Source of the DNA: an uncultured Lachnospiraceae bacterium
GTDB taxonomy: Bacteria; Bacillota; Clostridia; Lachnospirales; Lachnospiraceae
Direction: 5' to 3'
Assembly: GCA_910584915.1 (NCBI GenBank)
Contig: CAJUDM010000001.1
Location: 353,733 to 417,732, forward strand
DNA: 64,000 bases
In this document: in pieces, positions 26,996 through 36,345 of the stretch
How the letters are laid out: each line of letters starts with the position of its first letter
How positions within the stretch are numbered: position 1 is the stretch's first letter
Notes under the pieces: model-generated
What the model was told of the DNA's origin: nothing
Database searches by the model: none
What the model saw: the letters and a program-made list of their open reading frames with translations, nothing else
Made by a program: the position numbers and the translations under genes

Positions 26996-28411
26996 TTAAT
27001 ACCGTACTTCCAGACTTTCCTCCTCCCCCGCACCGTCTGTCCTCCGCCAGACAATATTGCAGATCCCATGTTCCTCAGCCGGCACGCTGAACTCTTTGTC
27101 TGTGGAAAAATCCTGCAGCATATAAGCCTCCCCGCCCTCCGGCGTCAGAAAAACCCTGCATTCCACTTTATCTCCCTGCGCAGCCGCAATCGCCATCTTC
27201 AAACGTGGGAAAGCCTCCTCCTGCTGCCCTCCCGCCTCATTTGTCACATAACAGTACAATCCGTATACCCGCGGCTCCCCATTTTTCAGTTTCTCCTGAT
27301 AAGATCCGTAAAAATATTTCTCATTCTCCTTCTCCGGCGCCGATACCACTTTATGAAAAAAGTTTGTATACATCTCGGCGCCTCTCGTATTCAGATGCCC
27401 CGCGTCCATAAAGTACTCCGGAGACTGGATCGGCAGATATTCCTCCTTCACCATATTGAAATCATAATATGGCACATCATATTCTGCCGCCACGCTCCGA
27501 ATCCCCTCCGCATAGCTGTCGTAATTTTCTGTTGACAACGGCTCTAATTCATACATCGGATTGGTGCATAATGCGATCGAAATCCCCCTCTTCTGACAAT
27601 ATTCTATGATCTTTTTCAGGTACTTTTCGGCATCTTCCGTCAGATGCATCTCCTCGGGCATACGCTCCCTGACAAACAACGGATTGGAATATTCTCCCGC
27701 AGTGCTGTAAAATCCCTTGTCCCTGTACTCGGTAAGGCCGTCCACATAAATATATTTTTTATAATTTCCCGTCCTCTTGTAATTTACCCTGTCCTCTATC
27801 CAGTCCTTTTCCGTGAGATGCGCTCTGTACCGCAAGCAGGGAAATGCACCGTCTATATAATACTCCACCGGATTCATATGAAAAAACGCATCCAGTTTCA
27901 GCGGCGACATCCTCATATAGTCCGTGATCCTCCAGCTGATCTGCACGGCTTCCTTCTCCCGATAACTGCCCTGACCGCCCGTGGAACACGCATAATATAA
28001 TTCAAGATATACTTTTTCTATTTCATTGCATCTGTCAGCCTCTTTCAGCAGGTAGTAAGATCCCATCAACGACTGCCCGGATGTCGCCAGGTTGAAATTA
28101 TTTTTTCCGCTTTTCTCATCCAGTATTTCAGGATCAAAGCCACAGAAAACATGCGAGGAGCCCAGATAAATATGATCTATATTTTCTTCCTGTGTATAAA
28201 AATGATGAAAGAGGATCCTTTCCCAATCCTCCTCCTGCCAGTAAAGATAATTCAATAGTTTTGTGCCTGCCAAAAAAAGTACAAACGCCGTCAGCACCTG
28301 AAGCAAAGCCCTGCAAAATGCTCTCTGCCCGCCGGAAAAGCCCATCCTCCCCGCACCTGTATTTTTCAGCCTCCGCTTAACTTTGAGAAAAGGTAAGCCA
28401 ACTCGTATCAT
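26996..28411 (-). CDS. Membrane-anchored SGNH-hydrolase-like protein
   Basis: A 471-residue protein with a basic N-terminus, one membrane anchor (about residues 36-56) and an extracytoplasmic domain of SGNH/GDSL type. The nucleophile region is IYLGSSHVF (Ser85) and the Asp/His pair is in FMDAGHLNTRGA (Asp336, His339), as in DltD/AlgX-like O-acyl transferases and esterases. A C-terminal beta-rich extension follows. The start codon overlaps the AAA/nuclease-like gene stop (ATGA), with GAGGAG 8 nt upstream, so it is translated by coupling. A role in cell-surface polymer acylation is inferred; the substrate is unknown. Confidence 0.75.
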   Translation of the reverse strand: MIRVGLPFLKVKRRLKNTGAGRMGFSGGQRAFCRALLQVLTAFVLFLAGTKLLNYLYWQEEDWERILFHHFYTQEENIDHIYLGSSHVFCGFDPEILDEKSGKNNFNLATSGQSLMGSYYLLKEADRCNEIEKVYLELYYACSTGGQGSYREKEAVQISWRITDYMRMSPLKLDAFFHMNPVEYYIDGAFPCLRYRAHLTEKDWIEDRVNYKRTGNYKKYIYVDGLTEYRDKGFYSTAGEYSNPLFVRERMPEEMHLTEDAEKYLKKIIEYCQKRGISIALCTNPMYELEPLSTENYDSYAEGIRSVAAEYDVPYYDFNMVKEEYLPIQSPEYFMDAGHLNTRGAEMYTNFFHKVVSAPEKENEKYFYGSYQEKLKNGEPRVYGLYCYVTNEAGGQQEEAFPRLKMAIAAAQGDKVECRVFLTPEGGEAYMLQDFSTDKEFSVPAEEHGICNIVWRRTDGAGEEESLEVRY

Positions 28412-29979
28412 AAATCATACTCCTCGATCACGCAGGTATGCTCCTTTGTTTTTATATCATAGCTCACACCTACCAACAATATATTACCCTGGTACTCTTG
28501 CAGGCTTTTGCAGTATTCCTTTCTCCTGATCTGCGCGATCGCACCCGTCGCATTTTTGTTCCATTTCAGCTCCACCACCAGCGCCGGCTTATCCGGAAAC
28601 CGCTTTCTCGGAATAAACACCATGTCGGCAATTCCCTTTCCTCCCGGCATCTCCCGGTGTATGGTATAAAAATTACGCGCAGCATAAAGAGCCAGCGAAA
28701 TGGTATAACTCAGCGCGTTTTCGTCATTATATTGAATATGGGATGTCTCAAAATGCGCCTGCCTGATGCCTTCCGCCACCTGTTCAGAGCGCCTTTGCCA
28801 GATCGCATGCAGTGTATCCGCCGAATTTTTCAGCGCTTTGGATACCTCCCCCCAATCCGAAACCGAAACAGCGTTGACATATTCCGCTCTCACCTCACCG
28901 TTCGGGATAAATACACATTTATTGATACTGTCATACCCCAGATATCCCAGATGAATCAGCAATGTCAACACATCATTCTCGTTCCGCAGTGTTGTCATAT
29001 CGTTGGTAAAACTCCCGGTATTTACAGGCACGCTCTCTCCCGCCATCATACTCAGGACATCCGCCCTGAGCCCGTCAAAATTCATATCGATATAAACCTG
29101 CAATGCCTCAAAAGTCTCCGTCTGATTCCAGTAATTCCCCATCCGCCCGAAGCGCATACAGCTTACCACAGACCGGGGACTGTATATAGATTGAGGTCCC
29201 TCAAAGAGATAGCCGTCATACCAGCTTTTCACTTCCTCCAGGTCCATTCGATACCGCTCACAGAGCCCTTCTACTTCACTCTCCGTAAAACCCACATAAG
29301 CGGCAAGAGGCCCTGGATCAATCATGGTAAACTCATCAAACATATTGAGCGCTGAGTGGGTTCCGTATTTTTTGATCGGCAGGATTCCTGTCATATATGC
29401 CAGATGGATATAGCCTTTATCCTTCAACAGGTCTCTGAGAAAATCAAGATACCGCTCCTGCGCATCCTTATCTGTTTTATATTCCCTGAACACACAGTCC
29501 CACTCGTCAATGATCACGATAAACGGACATTTTGATTTACTATATATATCCTGCATTGTCCTCGTCAGATTCGTTTTATCAAAGTAACGATATGCAGGAT
29601 ATTCTTCCATAAGTTCCCAGAGAACGCTCTGCCGGATCAGATCGATCATTTCCATCATATTGTCACTCTGGCTCAGAAACTCCTGCATATTTAAAAAAAC
29701 AGTATTATAATGATTCAGATATTTTGAATAGCTTTTACTTTTTTCGATCTCAAAACCGGCAAACAATTCTTCCGAATTGCAGCCACTGCTGTAATACGCC
29801 GTCAGCATATTTGCCGCCGTCGATTTTCCAAAACGCCTTGGACGGCTGATACAGATATATTTTTGCATAGTAGCGATCACACTGTTCGTATATTGGATCA
29901 ATCCTGTCTTGTCTATATATATTTCAGAATTAACAGCCTCGTAAAATTTTTCATTTCCCGGATTGAAATAATTACCCAT
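28408..29979 (-). CDS. AAA-ATPase-like / PD-(D/E)XK nuclease-fold protein
   Basis: A 523-residue member of the AAA-ATPase_like (PF09820) plus PDDEXK_9 (PF08011) family, often multicopy in Clostridia and Bacteroidetes. Near the N-terminus: ISRPRRFGKST (Walker A, residues 44-54); Walker B in FIVIIDEWD (Asp158, Glu159). The C-terminal nuclease-like core has IADMVFIP and LVVELKWNK (Asp, Glu, Lys). Its cellular role is not established; selfish or defence-like functions have been suggested from genomic patterns. It is read from the promoter at 30024-30052, and its stop codon is coupled to the downstream SGNH gene. Confidence 0.9.
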   Translation of the reverse strand: MGNYFNPGNEKFYEAVNSEIYIDKTGLIQYTNSVIATMQKYICISRPRRFGKSTAANMLTAYYSSGCNSEELFAGFEIEKSKSYSKYLNHYNTVFLNMQEFLSQSDNMMEMIDLIRQSVLWELMEEYPAYRYFDKTNLTRTMQDIYSKSKCPFIVIIDEWDCVFREYKTDKDAQERYLDFLRDLLKDKGYIHLAYMTGILPIKKYGTHSALNMFDEFTMIDPGPLAAYVGFTESEVEGLCERYRMDLEEVKSWYDGYLFEGPQSIYSPRSVVSCMRFGRMGNYWNQTETFEALQVYIDMNFDGLRADVLSMMAGESVPVNTGSFTNDMTTLRNENDVLTLLIHLGYLGYDSINKCVFIPNGEVRAEYVNAVSVSDWGEVSKALKNSADTLHAIWQRRSEQVAEGIRQAHFETSHIQYNDENALSYTISLALYAARNFYTIHREMPGGKGIADMVFIPRKRFPDKPALVVELKWNKNATGAIAQIRRKEYCKSLQEYQGNILLVGVSYDIKTKEHTCVIEEYDL

Positions 29980-30023
29980 CTGCCATCCCCGCTCTACTCC
30001 ACAACAATTAAAGCCTTTCGTCC

Positions 30024-30052
30024 ATTATACGCCAGCCCCCCGGCAGGGGCAA
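30024..30052 (-). promoter_or_regulatory. Promoter of the AAA/nuclease-SGNH pair
   Basis: On the minus strand TTGCCC (30047-30052), a 17-bp GC-rich spacer and TATAAT (30024-30029). The -10 is perfect and the -35 is weak. Confidence 0.65.
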
Positions 30053-30136
30053 CTGTTTTATGCGGGATTACCCGCATATCTCCCGGCTATCTTCCAAAAA
30101 AGCATTTGTTTTTCCTCTGTTCGACAATCTGATCTT

Positions 30137-31810
30137 CTATTGTTCCTCCAGCGCCCTCCTCACATATCCTCTGGAAAAGTTATAACTCCGGAGAGACATT
30201 TTTTCCGCTCTTTCCGCGTGCCTCGCAATATAAGAAATATACCATGTCTGTGAATCCACATATTCCCGTCCACTCCCGCCTGTGTTTTTCCCGTTCTCCC
30301 ATTTTTCCTGCTGTTCCCGATAAATCTCATACTGTTCCAGATTCGCTCTGCTCAAAATGACCGGCGCCGCATCCGCCGACAGCCCGCTCAGATACCGGGT
30401 ATCCAGCATTATTTCTCCCTCTGCCTCCGCTGCGTCCTCCTCCGGGTAAGAAGCAGTATTATTTTGTGATGTATACTCACTGCGCCCGGCGTTTACATAA
30501 TACTTCTCAACATTATATCGGGCGATCCAGTAATCCGGCTGTCCAAAGGACAGGACAAGATAACATAACGTGATCACAAGGAGCCCGTACCGAAACAGTG
30601 GAAAACTGTCTTTCAACGTCTTTCCGACAATTCCCACGAGCAGCAGGGCGATAACCCCCAACGCCCAGAGGACAAATATCCTCAGGAAAGTCAGATAATA
30701 TACGCTGATATACAGAAGCATCCTGTAAGCGCTCGAAGCCGTCATAATAAACGTGCAGGCGGAGATCACCAGAAGGATACCCTTTAATACCCTGCTCTCC
30801 CGAAAAAAACCGATCCCCGCCAGCACCAGGATCAGATTCATCAGGCAGATAAACAAAAGCTGGAAAAATCCCTGCCTCGCGTACTGCGCATAGGTATAGC
30901 CTGCCGGCAGCGTCCCGTATCCCGCAAACAGATAGACCACCTGTATCACACAAAAGTAGACATAGATCAGCGCGATCAGCGCCGTGGCGGATATGGCGAT
31001 GACAGGCTGCCCTTTCCTTCTGTCTTTCACCGACTCATTCAATTCCCTTCCGTCCAGCATGGAAGCCATACCGTAGCTGAAGAAAAACATCACCACAGAC
31101 CAGAGGATACAGCAGAACACATCCCAGCCATCCAGATCCCCAAAAAGCGCCCTCATGCTTTCCCTGAAGATCACATCCGCCGAGGAGAGCATCATGAGCA
31201 CCACCGCTGTCAGGGGAATCGACACACAGGCTCCCGTCAGCACATAGAGCGCCTGAGAGTTTTTTGTCCCTCTATGCTCTTCCAGCCACGCCTGCACATC
31301 CGGGAAGAAGGAAAACATCTTACCGATGCTCCCGGCGGTCAGTCCCAGAATATTTTCCAGGAATTTTCCAAACTGCCAGTTTTTCGTGTCAAAATAGACA
31401 GCCAGCAGAAAATAAGCCATCAGCACAAAGAGCCACGCCTCATTCATTGCAATGATCTTTGCATTGTCTGTGAAACAGTTTGAGATGCCCAGCAGAAGGC
31501 TCGCCGCCAGTGTCAAAATATGCCCGCCTTTCCAGGAAATACCGGATTTTCTGATAGTATAGACAGCAAAGCCGATAGTTCCTGCCACGTAAAAAGGGCA
31601 GGCGATACCCGATGCATTTTTATAGAGGCAGAAGGTAAAAAAGATCGCGTAAAGAAAACTTGCCGGCGCGATCCTGCTCACCAGTTCCGGTCTGGCAAAC
31701 GACGATTTTTTCCGCACCTCCTCGGGCAGTTTATAAGGTAAATTAGGGTACAGATTATCACCTCCGGGGACGATCATCCCCGCAGTCATGTTTTCCGTAT
31801 TCTTTTCCAT
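30137..31810 (-). CDS. DUF4153/DUF4173 multi-spanning membrane protein
   Basis: A 557-residue membrane protein with about twelve hydrophobic segments and a soluble C-terminal tail of about 110 residues containing LDTRYLSGLSADAAPVI. This pattern, including the conserved NVEKYYVNAGR after the last helix, is that of the DUF4153/DUF4173 family. No biochemical function is known to me. GGAGAG lies upstream of the ATG. An A/T-rich gap of 189 bases separates it from the XRE regulator gene; it may carry its own weak promoter (TTGAAA, 17 bp, TATTAA). Members are often found beside small XRE and DUF2975 genes, as here. Confidence 0.8.
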   Translation of the reverse strand: MEKNTENMTAGMIVPGGDNLYPNLPYKLPEEVRKKSSFARPELVSRIAPASFLYAIFFTFCLYKNASGIACPFYVAGTIGFAVYTIRKSGISWKGGHILTLAASLLLGISNCFTDNAKIIAMNEAWLFVLMAYFLLAVYFDTKNWQFGKFLENILGLTAGSIGKMFSFFPDVQAWLEEHRGTKNSQALYVLTGACVSIPLTAVVLMMLSSADVIFRESMRALFGDLDGWDVFCCILWSVVMFFFSYGMASMLDGRELNESVKDRRKGQPVIAISATALIALIYVYFCVIQVVYLFAGYGTLPAGYTYAQYARQGFFQLLFICLMNLILVLAGIGFFRESRVLKGILLVISACTFIMTASSAYRMLLYISVYYLTFLRIFVLWALGVIALLLVGIVGKTLKDSFPLFRYGLLVITLCYLVLSFGQPDYWIARYNVEKYYVNAGRSEYTSQNNTASYPEEDAAEAEGEIMLDTRYLSGLSADAAPVILSRANLEQYEIYREQQEKWENGKNTGGSGREYVDSQTWYISYIARHAERAEKMSLRSYNFSRGYVRRALEEQ

Positions 31811-31999
31811 TATTTTATCCTCTCTCCTTTATCATAATTATTTTTATATTATTTAATATATTTTATTGATTTTTATTTCAATTTTCCGCAACAGCCTCAT
31901 TCTCATCCCGCTTTCACGCCGCTCACATCCCCGTACTGTCCCATAAATACCAGACATATTTACCTCAACAGTTCAGCCTTCAGATTTCCCTGCTGCCAC

Positions 32000-32218
32000 T
32001 CACTCCCGCGTTTCATCTTCCTCATATTGAAGAATATCCCCGGGCTGGCAGTTTAACGCCTTACAGATCGCCTCCAGCGTGGAGAAACGCACTGCTTTCG
32101 CCTTATTGTTTTTTAAGATCGACAGATTCGCAAGGGTGATATCCACCTCTCCGGCAAGATCCGTGAGGCTCATTTTGCGCTTTGCCATCATAACATCCAG
32201 ATTTACAATGATTCCCAT
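32000..32218 (-). CDS. Small XRE/YozG-type transcriptional regulator
   Basis: A 72-residue Cro/C1 helix-turn-helix protein: LDVMMAKRKMSLTDLAGEV, then ITLANLSILKNNKAKAVRFS (recognition helix) and LEAICKALNCQPGDILQYEE. It is one DNA-binding domain with a short acidic tail, like YozG. GGGGGAG precedes the ATG. It lies 11 bases after the DUF2975 gene; this XRE-DUF2975 pairing is widespread in Firmicutes. Autoregulation through the A/T-rich repeats near 34196-34260 is plausible. Confidence 0.92.
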   Translation of the reverse strand: MGIIVNLDVMMAKRKMSLTDLAGEVDITLANLSILKNNKAKAVRFSTLEAICKALNCQPGDILQYEEDETRE

Positions 32219-32229
32219 GATCTCCCCCT

Positions 32230-32760
32230 CTATATCGTCCAGTCTGTCTCTTCCTTGTAAGCTACCGCCTGTTCAAACACAAAACTCAGCACTCTGCTGA
32301 ACAGTCCGGCGATCAGGAATACAAAAATGACCACTCCCATCGCTATCGTCACATAGACTATGCTCCGGACGCCCGCCATCAGCGCGATGAAAAAGCTCCA
32401 GTTGCCCATCTTCCGCAGGCTGATCACATTCTCCTGCACAAAACAGTCCTCCGCCAGCACTGTCTTAAAGATCTTCCGCAATTCCCACAAAAGCTTTTCT
32501 GCCGCGATCCCCAGCACAAAGTAAATGATCACCGTCTCCTCATAGTGCCTGACTAAAAAGGGAAGCTGCTGCCCGATCCATCTGATACTGAATGGCAGGG
32601 ATACCGTCACAAACACTCCCGCATAAAACATAAAATCCAGCAGATATTTCGTTCCCTTTATCCAGGGCAATTTCTCATTCGCCGCAGCGCCCCAGTATCC
32701 CGTCCGCCCTTTTCCCTGTACTGCACTGTCTTTCTCTTTTTTCTCACCGCTGTTTCCCAT
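32230..32760 (-). CDS. DUF2975 membrane protein
   Basis: From the ATG at 32760 (AGGAGG, spacing 7) it is 176 residues: a polar N-terminus followed by four membrane segments, with KIFKTVLAEDCFVQENVISL between helices two and three. The (F/C)xxEN region is the hallmark of DUF2975 proteins. Its function is unknown; the partner is the XRE regulator immediately downstream, which may sense the state of this membrane protein. Confidence 0.85.
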   Translation of the reverse strand: MGNSGEKKEKDSAVQGKGRTGYWGAAANEKLPWIKGTKYLLDFMFYAGVFVTVSLPFSIRWIGQQLPFLVRHYEETVIIYFVLGIAAEKLLWELRKIFKTVLAEDCFVQENVISLRKMGNWSFFIALMAGVRSIVYVTIAMGVVIFVFLIAGLFSRVLSFVFEQAVAYKEETDWTI

Positions 32761-32804
32761 TGTTTTGCCTCCTTTCACTTTCCCGCACAGCGCATTCTCT
32801 TATT

Positions 32805-34145
32805 TTACGCTCCGATGAAATCCTCAAGCCTCTTCCCCGTATATTGCACAGCGATCCTGTTCTCCGGATTCACATCCGCCAGATAGAGCACCGCCAAAAA
32901 TATCCATTCCAGAGGCTTCATCAGAAAATAGACAAGATCCGCCGTATATTTTGAATGGATCAACTTCGCCACAGGGAAACCATACGTGTCATAAAAATGC
33001 CTCACCCTCCTGTGAAAACGTGGTGTCCGCTCCTCCAATATCTGTTCAAACGCATTCGCCACGCACAACTGCCTGTTGACAATGACCTGATGCCCGTGCC
33101 GCACCCCAAGCCTTTCGGGTTTTACGATCTTTTTATGTCCGCCCGCAGCCACAGTACAGAGATAATGTTCATCATAATAAATGTTCTGGGGCGCAACTCT
33201 CCGGGACAGATTCCAGTCACTGGTCTCCGTAAACGCTCTGATGACCGCGTCCGGCTGCTGTCCGAATAAAAGCAGAACTCCGATCAGAATCCCCAAAAGA
33301 GGCCACATCAGTAAAAACGCCGCCAGAGGCCAGTACTTCGATCTTGCCAGAAAACGGTTGCACACAGAGAGGATGCCTCCTTCCTCCTCATACCGCCTTC
33401 TCCGGGACTCATCATCCTCCATCAGCTGCTCCCACTCCCACATCTTATGTCCCACCGTCCTCGCAGTGAGCAGCAGGCAATTAAACGGAAAGAGCAAAAG
33501 CAGAACATCAGACACCTCCCCGAGAAAAACCTGTATCCCCCAGACAACAGTCTCCGCCGCTCCCAGATACATTGCCGCCAGTCCGAGGACAAGCGCAAGC
33601 GGCGGCATCTTCGCAAGCGGAATACAGTTCACCGCCAGATATCCCGCTGCGGCCACAACCGCTATCACGATCACGGTGGCCTGCGCCCCGGTGTAGACAG
33701 GCGTATGCGTCTGACCGTTTACAAGCTGTCTCTGCCAGTCTGCCTCAAATATTACCTCCCTGAAAAGGCTCAGATAGATCAGGCTGTAAAGCACTCCCAG
33801 CACGATCCCCGCCATGTCAAAAATCATACCCCTCCGATGGATCTCATGGTTTTTTCGTCCTTTTATCAGCAGATAGATTTCCGCTCCCGTAAGTACCAGT
33901 GGAAATATCATAAAACCTCCGTAAATTACAAGTCCCGATAAAGCAGCGCCGAACAGTTCCGATATCGCATCCAGAGGATTACCCGTGACGATATACATCC
34001 CGACCATACCCGCCTGCAGCAAAAGTGCCGCAAGGGCGCCAATGCCGAACGAAAATAATACCGCCGCCGTAAAGGGATGCTTTTTAATAAAACGTTTCAT
34101 TCTACCGTTTTTTCTGTTTTTCCCGTCTTCTCTGTTCTCATCCAT
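32805..34145 (-). CDS. DUF6688-like membrane protein
   Basis: A 446-residue protein with a basic N-terminus, about eight membrane segments in the first 300 residues and a soluble C-terminal half. The C-terminal pattern YLCTVAAGGHKKIVKPERLG, then NRQLCVANAFEQIL, and NPENRIAVQYTGK near the end, matches what I recall of DUF6688. It is the first gene of an operon with DUF2975 and the XRE regulator and reads from the strong promoter at 34196-34224. GGAGG lies 10 nt before the ATG. No function is known. Confidence 0.7.
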   Translation of the reverse strand: MDENREDGKNRKNGRMKRFIKKHPFTAAVLFSFGIGALAALLLQAGMVGMYIVTGNPLDAISELFGAALSGLVIYGGFMIFPLVLTGAEIYLLIKGRKNHEIHRRGMIFDMAGIVLGVLYSLIYLSLFREVIFEADWQRQLVNGQTHTPVYTGAQATVIVIAVVAAAGYLAVNCIPLAKMPPLALVLGLAAMYLGAAETVVWGIQVFLGEVSDVLLLLFPFNCLLLTARTVGHKMWEWEQLMEDDESRRRRYEEEGGILSVCNRFLARSKYWPLAAFLLMWPLLGILIGVLLLFGQQPDAVIRAFTETSDWNLSRRVAPQNIYYDEHYLCTVAAGGHKKIVKPERLGVRHGHQVIVNRQLCVANAFEQILEERTPRFHRRVRHFYDTYGFPVAKLIHSKYTADLVYFLMKPLEWIFLAVLYLADVNPENRIAVQYTGKRLEDFIGA

Positions 34146-34195
34146 CCTGACACGCCCTCCGTTCCCCGGTTCCCTTTCCCTCTTTTACTAACGAC

Positions 34196-34224
34196 AATAT
34201 ATCACCCATATAATCGAATGTCAA
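34196..34224 (-). promoter_or_regulatory. Promoter of the DUF6688-DUF2975-XRE operon
   Basis: On the minus strand TTGACA (34219-34224), a 17-bp spacer and TATATT (34196-34201). Just upstream lie two copies of CAATAAAAAT and the sequence TTTATCGA, an A/T-rich set of possible operator half-sites for the co-transcribed XRE regulator. Confidence 0.85.
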
Positions 34225-34347
34225 TATATTTTTATTGTTTTTCGATAAATTTTTATTGAATTACATTTTTCAACTCTATTTTTCAGCCGAAACTCTCCGT
34301 TTTGGCCAGATATAAGCTTGACTTTCCATCGCATACTGATGATAATG

Positions 34348-34391
34348 TAATATTAAGAAGTTTGCTCTTATGAGCAAACTTCTTAATATTA
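34348..34391. repeat. Perfect 20-bp-arm hairpin
   Basis: TAATATTAAGAAGTTTGCTC (34348-34367) is followed by a TTAT loop and its exact reverse complement (34372-34391). It lies in the gap between divergent genes and its right arm is part of the tandem repeat at 34363-34530. Confidence 0.9.
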
Positions 34392-34530
34392 ACGAGCAGC
34401 TTTGCTGCGAGTCTGCGGTTTGCAACATATTTATCTGCTCTTATGAGCAAACTTCTTAATATTAACGAGCAGCTTTGCTGCGAGTCTGCGGTTTGCAACA
34501 TATTCACCTGCTCTTATGAGCAGACTTTTT
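34363..34530. repeat. 73-bp tandem repeat upstream of the ABC-class ATPase
   Basis: Two nearly identical 73-bp copies (34363-34435, 34436-34508) and a decaying third from 34509. Each contains GAGCAAAC, a GCAGC-TTT-GCTGC hairpin and GGTTTGC, so the outer GCAAAC/GTTTGC can close a branched structure (34372-34423 and 34445-34496). A related structure occurs at 56759-56808. The rest of the 481-base gap (34146-34626) holds the DUF6688 promoter, A/T-rich sequence and the leader of the next gene. Confidence 0.85.
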
Positions 34531-34626
34531 ATGTTAACCGGCAGGGCGGCTGTACCGCGGATAACCTGAGTTACCCTATCTTCGGAGTCCAAATAATTTT
34601 TAATAATAGAGAACAGGAGAACAACC

Positions 34627-36333
34627 ATGAACAGAGCAACAGATTTAAGAAACTTATTGATGCGGATCGACCACAGAGGCTACCCTGCCTACAAGGATAC
34701 CAAGGGCAAATACCAGTTTGACCAGTATGTCCTGTCCATCGACCATGTGCAGGGAGATCCTTTCGCCTCCCCCTCAAAGGTCAGCCTTCTTGTGCCCGGC
34801 AGGATCGCCGGCTTCGGGAAAGAATGCTATGAGACAAAGGAGCGGCAGATTGCATTTCAGGATTATCTGCTCCGGCGTATGTACCTGAAGGTAAAAGATT
34901 TTTCTTTTAAAGCAAAAGGTTCCGGCAAAAGCGGTCTGATCGGCATCAGCCGCCCGGGACAGGAAATTTTAGAGCGCAGCGCCTGCAGCGTAAATCCGGC
35001 AAACGGCGATGTAGAAGTCCGCATGGAGATCGGATTTCCCGCCAACGGGCGAACGATCAACGCGGGCGAACTGATCAAGATCCTGTTTGACTTTCTGCCC
35101 CTCTGCGTGCGGCAGACTCTGCTCGCCGCATCCTGCCCGAAGGCGTCTTTAGAAAAAGTGCTGTTTCTGGCGGATGACCAGAAGGCGATCCGGGAAGCCC
35201 TCAAAGAGAAAGAACTTGTCGCCTTTGTCGCGGACGGTGCTGTCTTACCCAGAAAATCCGGCGTCTCCTCCCTTCCCATGAAGGAGGCGGTCCCTTTCGA
35301 GTCTCCCGAATCCATGAAAGTCACCCTGACTCTGCCCCACAAAGGCGCACTCTCCGGCATGGGCATCAAAAAGGGCGTGACGCTGATCGTGGGCGGCGGC
35401 TACCACGGCAAATCGACACTCCTCGAAGCGCTGATGGCGGGCGTCTACAACCATATCGCCGGAGACGGACGGGAGTACGTTATCACCGATGGCACCGCAA
35501 TGAAACTGCGGGCGGAGGACGGCAGGAGCATCCAGAAAGCGGATATCTCCATGTTTATCCGCAACCTTCCGAACGGCAGAGATACCGCCGCCTTCTATAC
35601 GGAGGATGCCAGCGGCAGTACTTCCCAGGCAGCCAATACCATAGAGGCGATGGAAGCCGGCACGAATCTCTTTCTGATCGATGAGGACACAAGCGCCACA
35701 AACTTTATGATCCGCGACGACCTGATGCAGCGCGTGGTGAGCCGCGACGCGGAGCCGATCATTCCGTTTATCGACCGGATCAGGGAACTCTACGACAGCT
35801 ATGGCATCTCTACGATACTGGTAGCCGGAAGCTGCGGTTCCTATTTCCACAAGTCAGACTGTATCGTCCAGATGAAGAAATATGCCCCGGTAGAGATCAC
35901 TGCTTTCGCCAAAAAGGAGGCGGAAAACTACCCCTATCTGGCAGGCGAGGTTCCCGCCGCATCCGCACCCGATTTTCACAGGATCGTAAAAAGGGATGAC
36001 GCTTTCGCGAGGGAAAACAGGATCAAGATGCGCACTGACGGAACAGACGGCTTTTCCATCAACAAAACCGAGGTGGATCTGCGGTATGTGGAACAGCTTG
36101 TGGACTCCGAGCAGCTCACCGCCCTCGCTCATATGCTGAAATCCATGAAGCTTCATGACTTCGACGGCAAAAGAACTTTGCAGGAAGCGATAACAGGCCT
36201 CTATAAGCGGATTGAGACAAAGGGTTTTGCCGTGTTTGCCGGCGGGGAATATCTGCCAGGGAATCTTGCCATGCCGCGCCCGCAGGAACTGTACGCCGCT
36301 GTCAACAGATGCAGAGAGCTGATTAAAATATAA
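34627..36333 (+). CDS. ABC-class P-loop ATPase (PF09818 type)
   Basis: A 568-residue cytoplasmic protein of the predicted ABC-class ATPase family. The N-terminal region (RIDHRGYPAYKD) is family-specific; the ATPase core has Walker A GGGYHGKST near residue 257, an ABC-like region with ASGSTSQAANTIEAMEAG and Walker B LFLIDEDTSATNFMIRD. No membrane segments are seen. The biological role is not established. GGAG lies 8 nt before the ATG. The upstream leader contains the tandem hairpin repeats. An acyl-CoA-ligase-like gene follows after an 83-base gap with a palindromic operator. Confidence 0.85.
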   Translation: MNRATDLRNLLMRIDHRGYPAYKDTKGKYQFDQYVLSIDHVQGDPFASPSKVSLLVPGRIAGFGKECYETKERQIAFQDYLLRRMYLKVKDFSFKAKGSGKSGLIGISRPGQEILERSACSVNPANGDVEVRMEIGFPANGRTINAGELIKILFDFLPLCVRQTLLAASCPKASLEKVLFLADDQKAIREALKEKELVAFVADGAVLPRKSGVSSLPMKEAVPFESPESMKVTLTLPHKGALSGMGIKKGVTLIVGGGYHGKSTLLEALMAGVYNHIAGDGREYVITDGTAMKLRAEDGRSIQKADISMFIRNLPNGRDTAAFYTEDASGSTSQAANTIEAMEAGTNLFLIDEDTSATNFMIRDDLMQRVVSRDAEPIIPFIDRIRELYDSYGISTILVAGSCGSYFHKSDCIVQMKKYAPVEITAFAKKEAENYPYLAGEVPAASAPDFHRIVKRDDAFARENRIKMRTDGTDGFSINKTEVDLRYVEQLVDSEQLTALAHMLKSMKLHDFDGKRTLQEAITGLYKRIETKGFAVFAGGEYLPGNLAMPRPQELYAAVNRCRELIKI

Positions 36334-36345
36334 GCGGGGTAAGGC

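Noticed and set aside
28408..29979. Prophage or restriction-type defence island
   Set aside because: A single AAA/PD-(D/E)XK gene without methyltransferase, integrase or other defence genes; flanks are ordinary chromosomal genes.
34363..34530. CRISPR array
   Set aside because: The 73-bp units are directly tandem without unique spacers and no cas genes are present.
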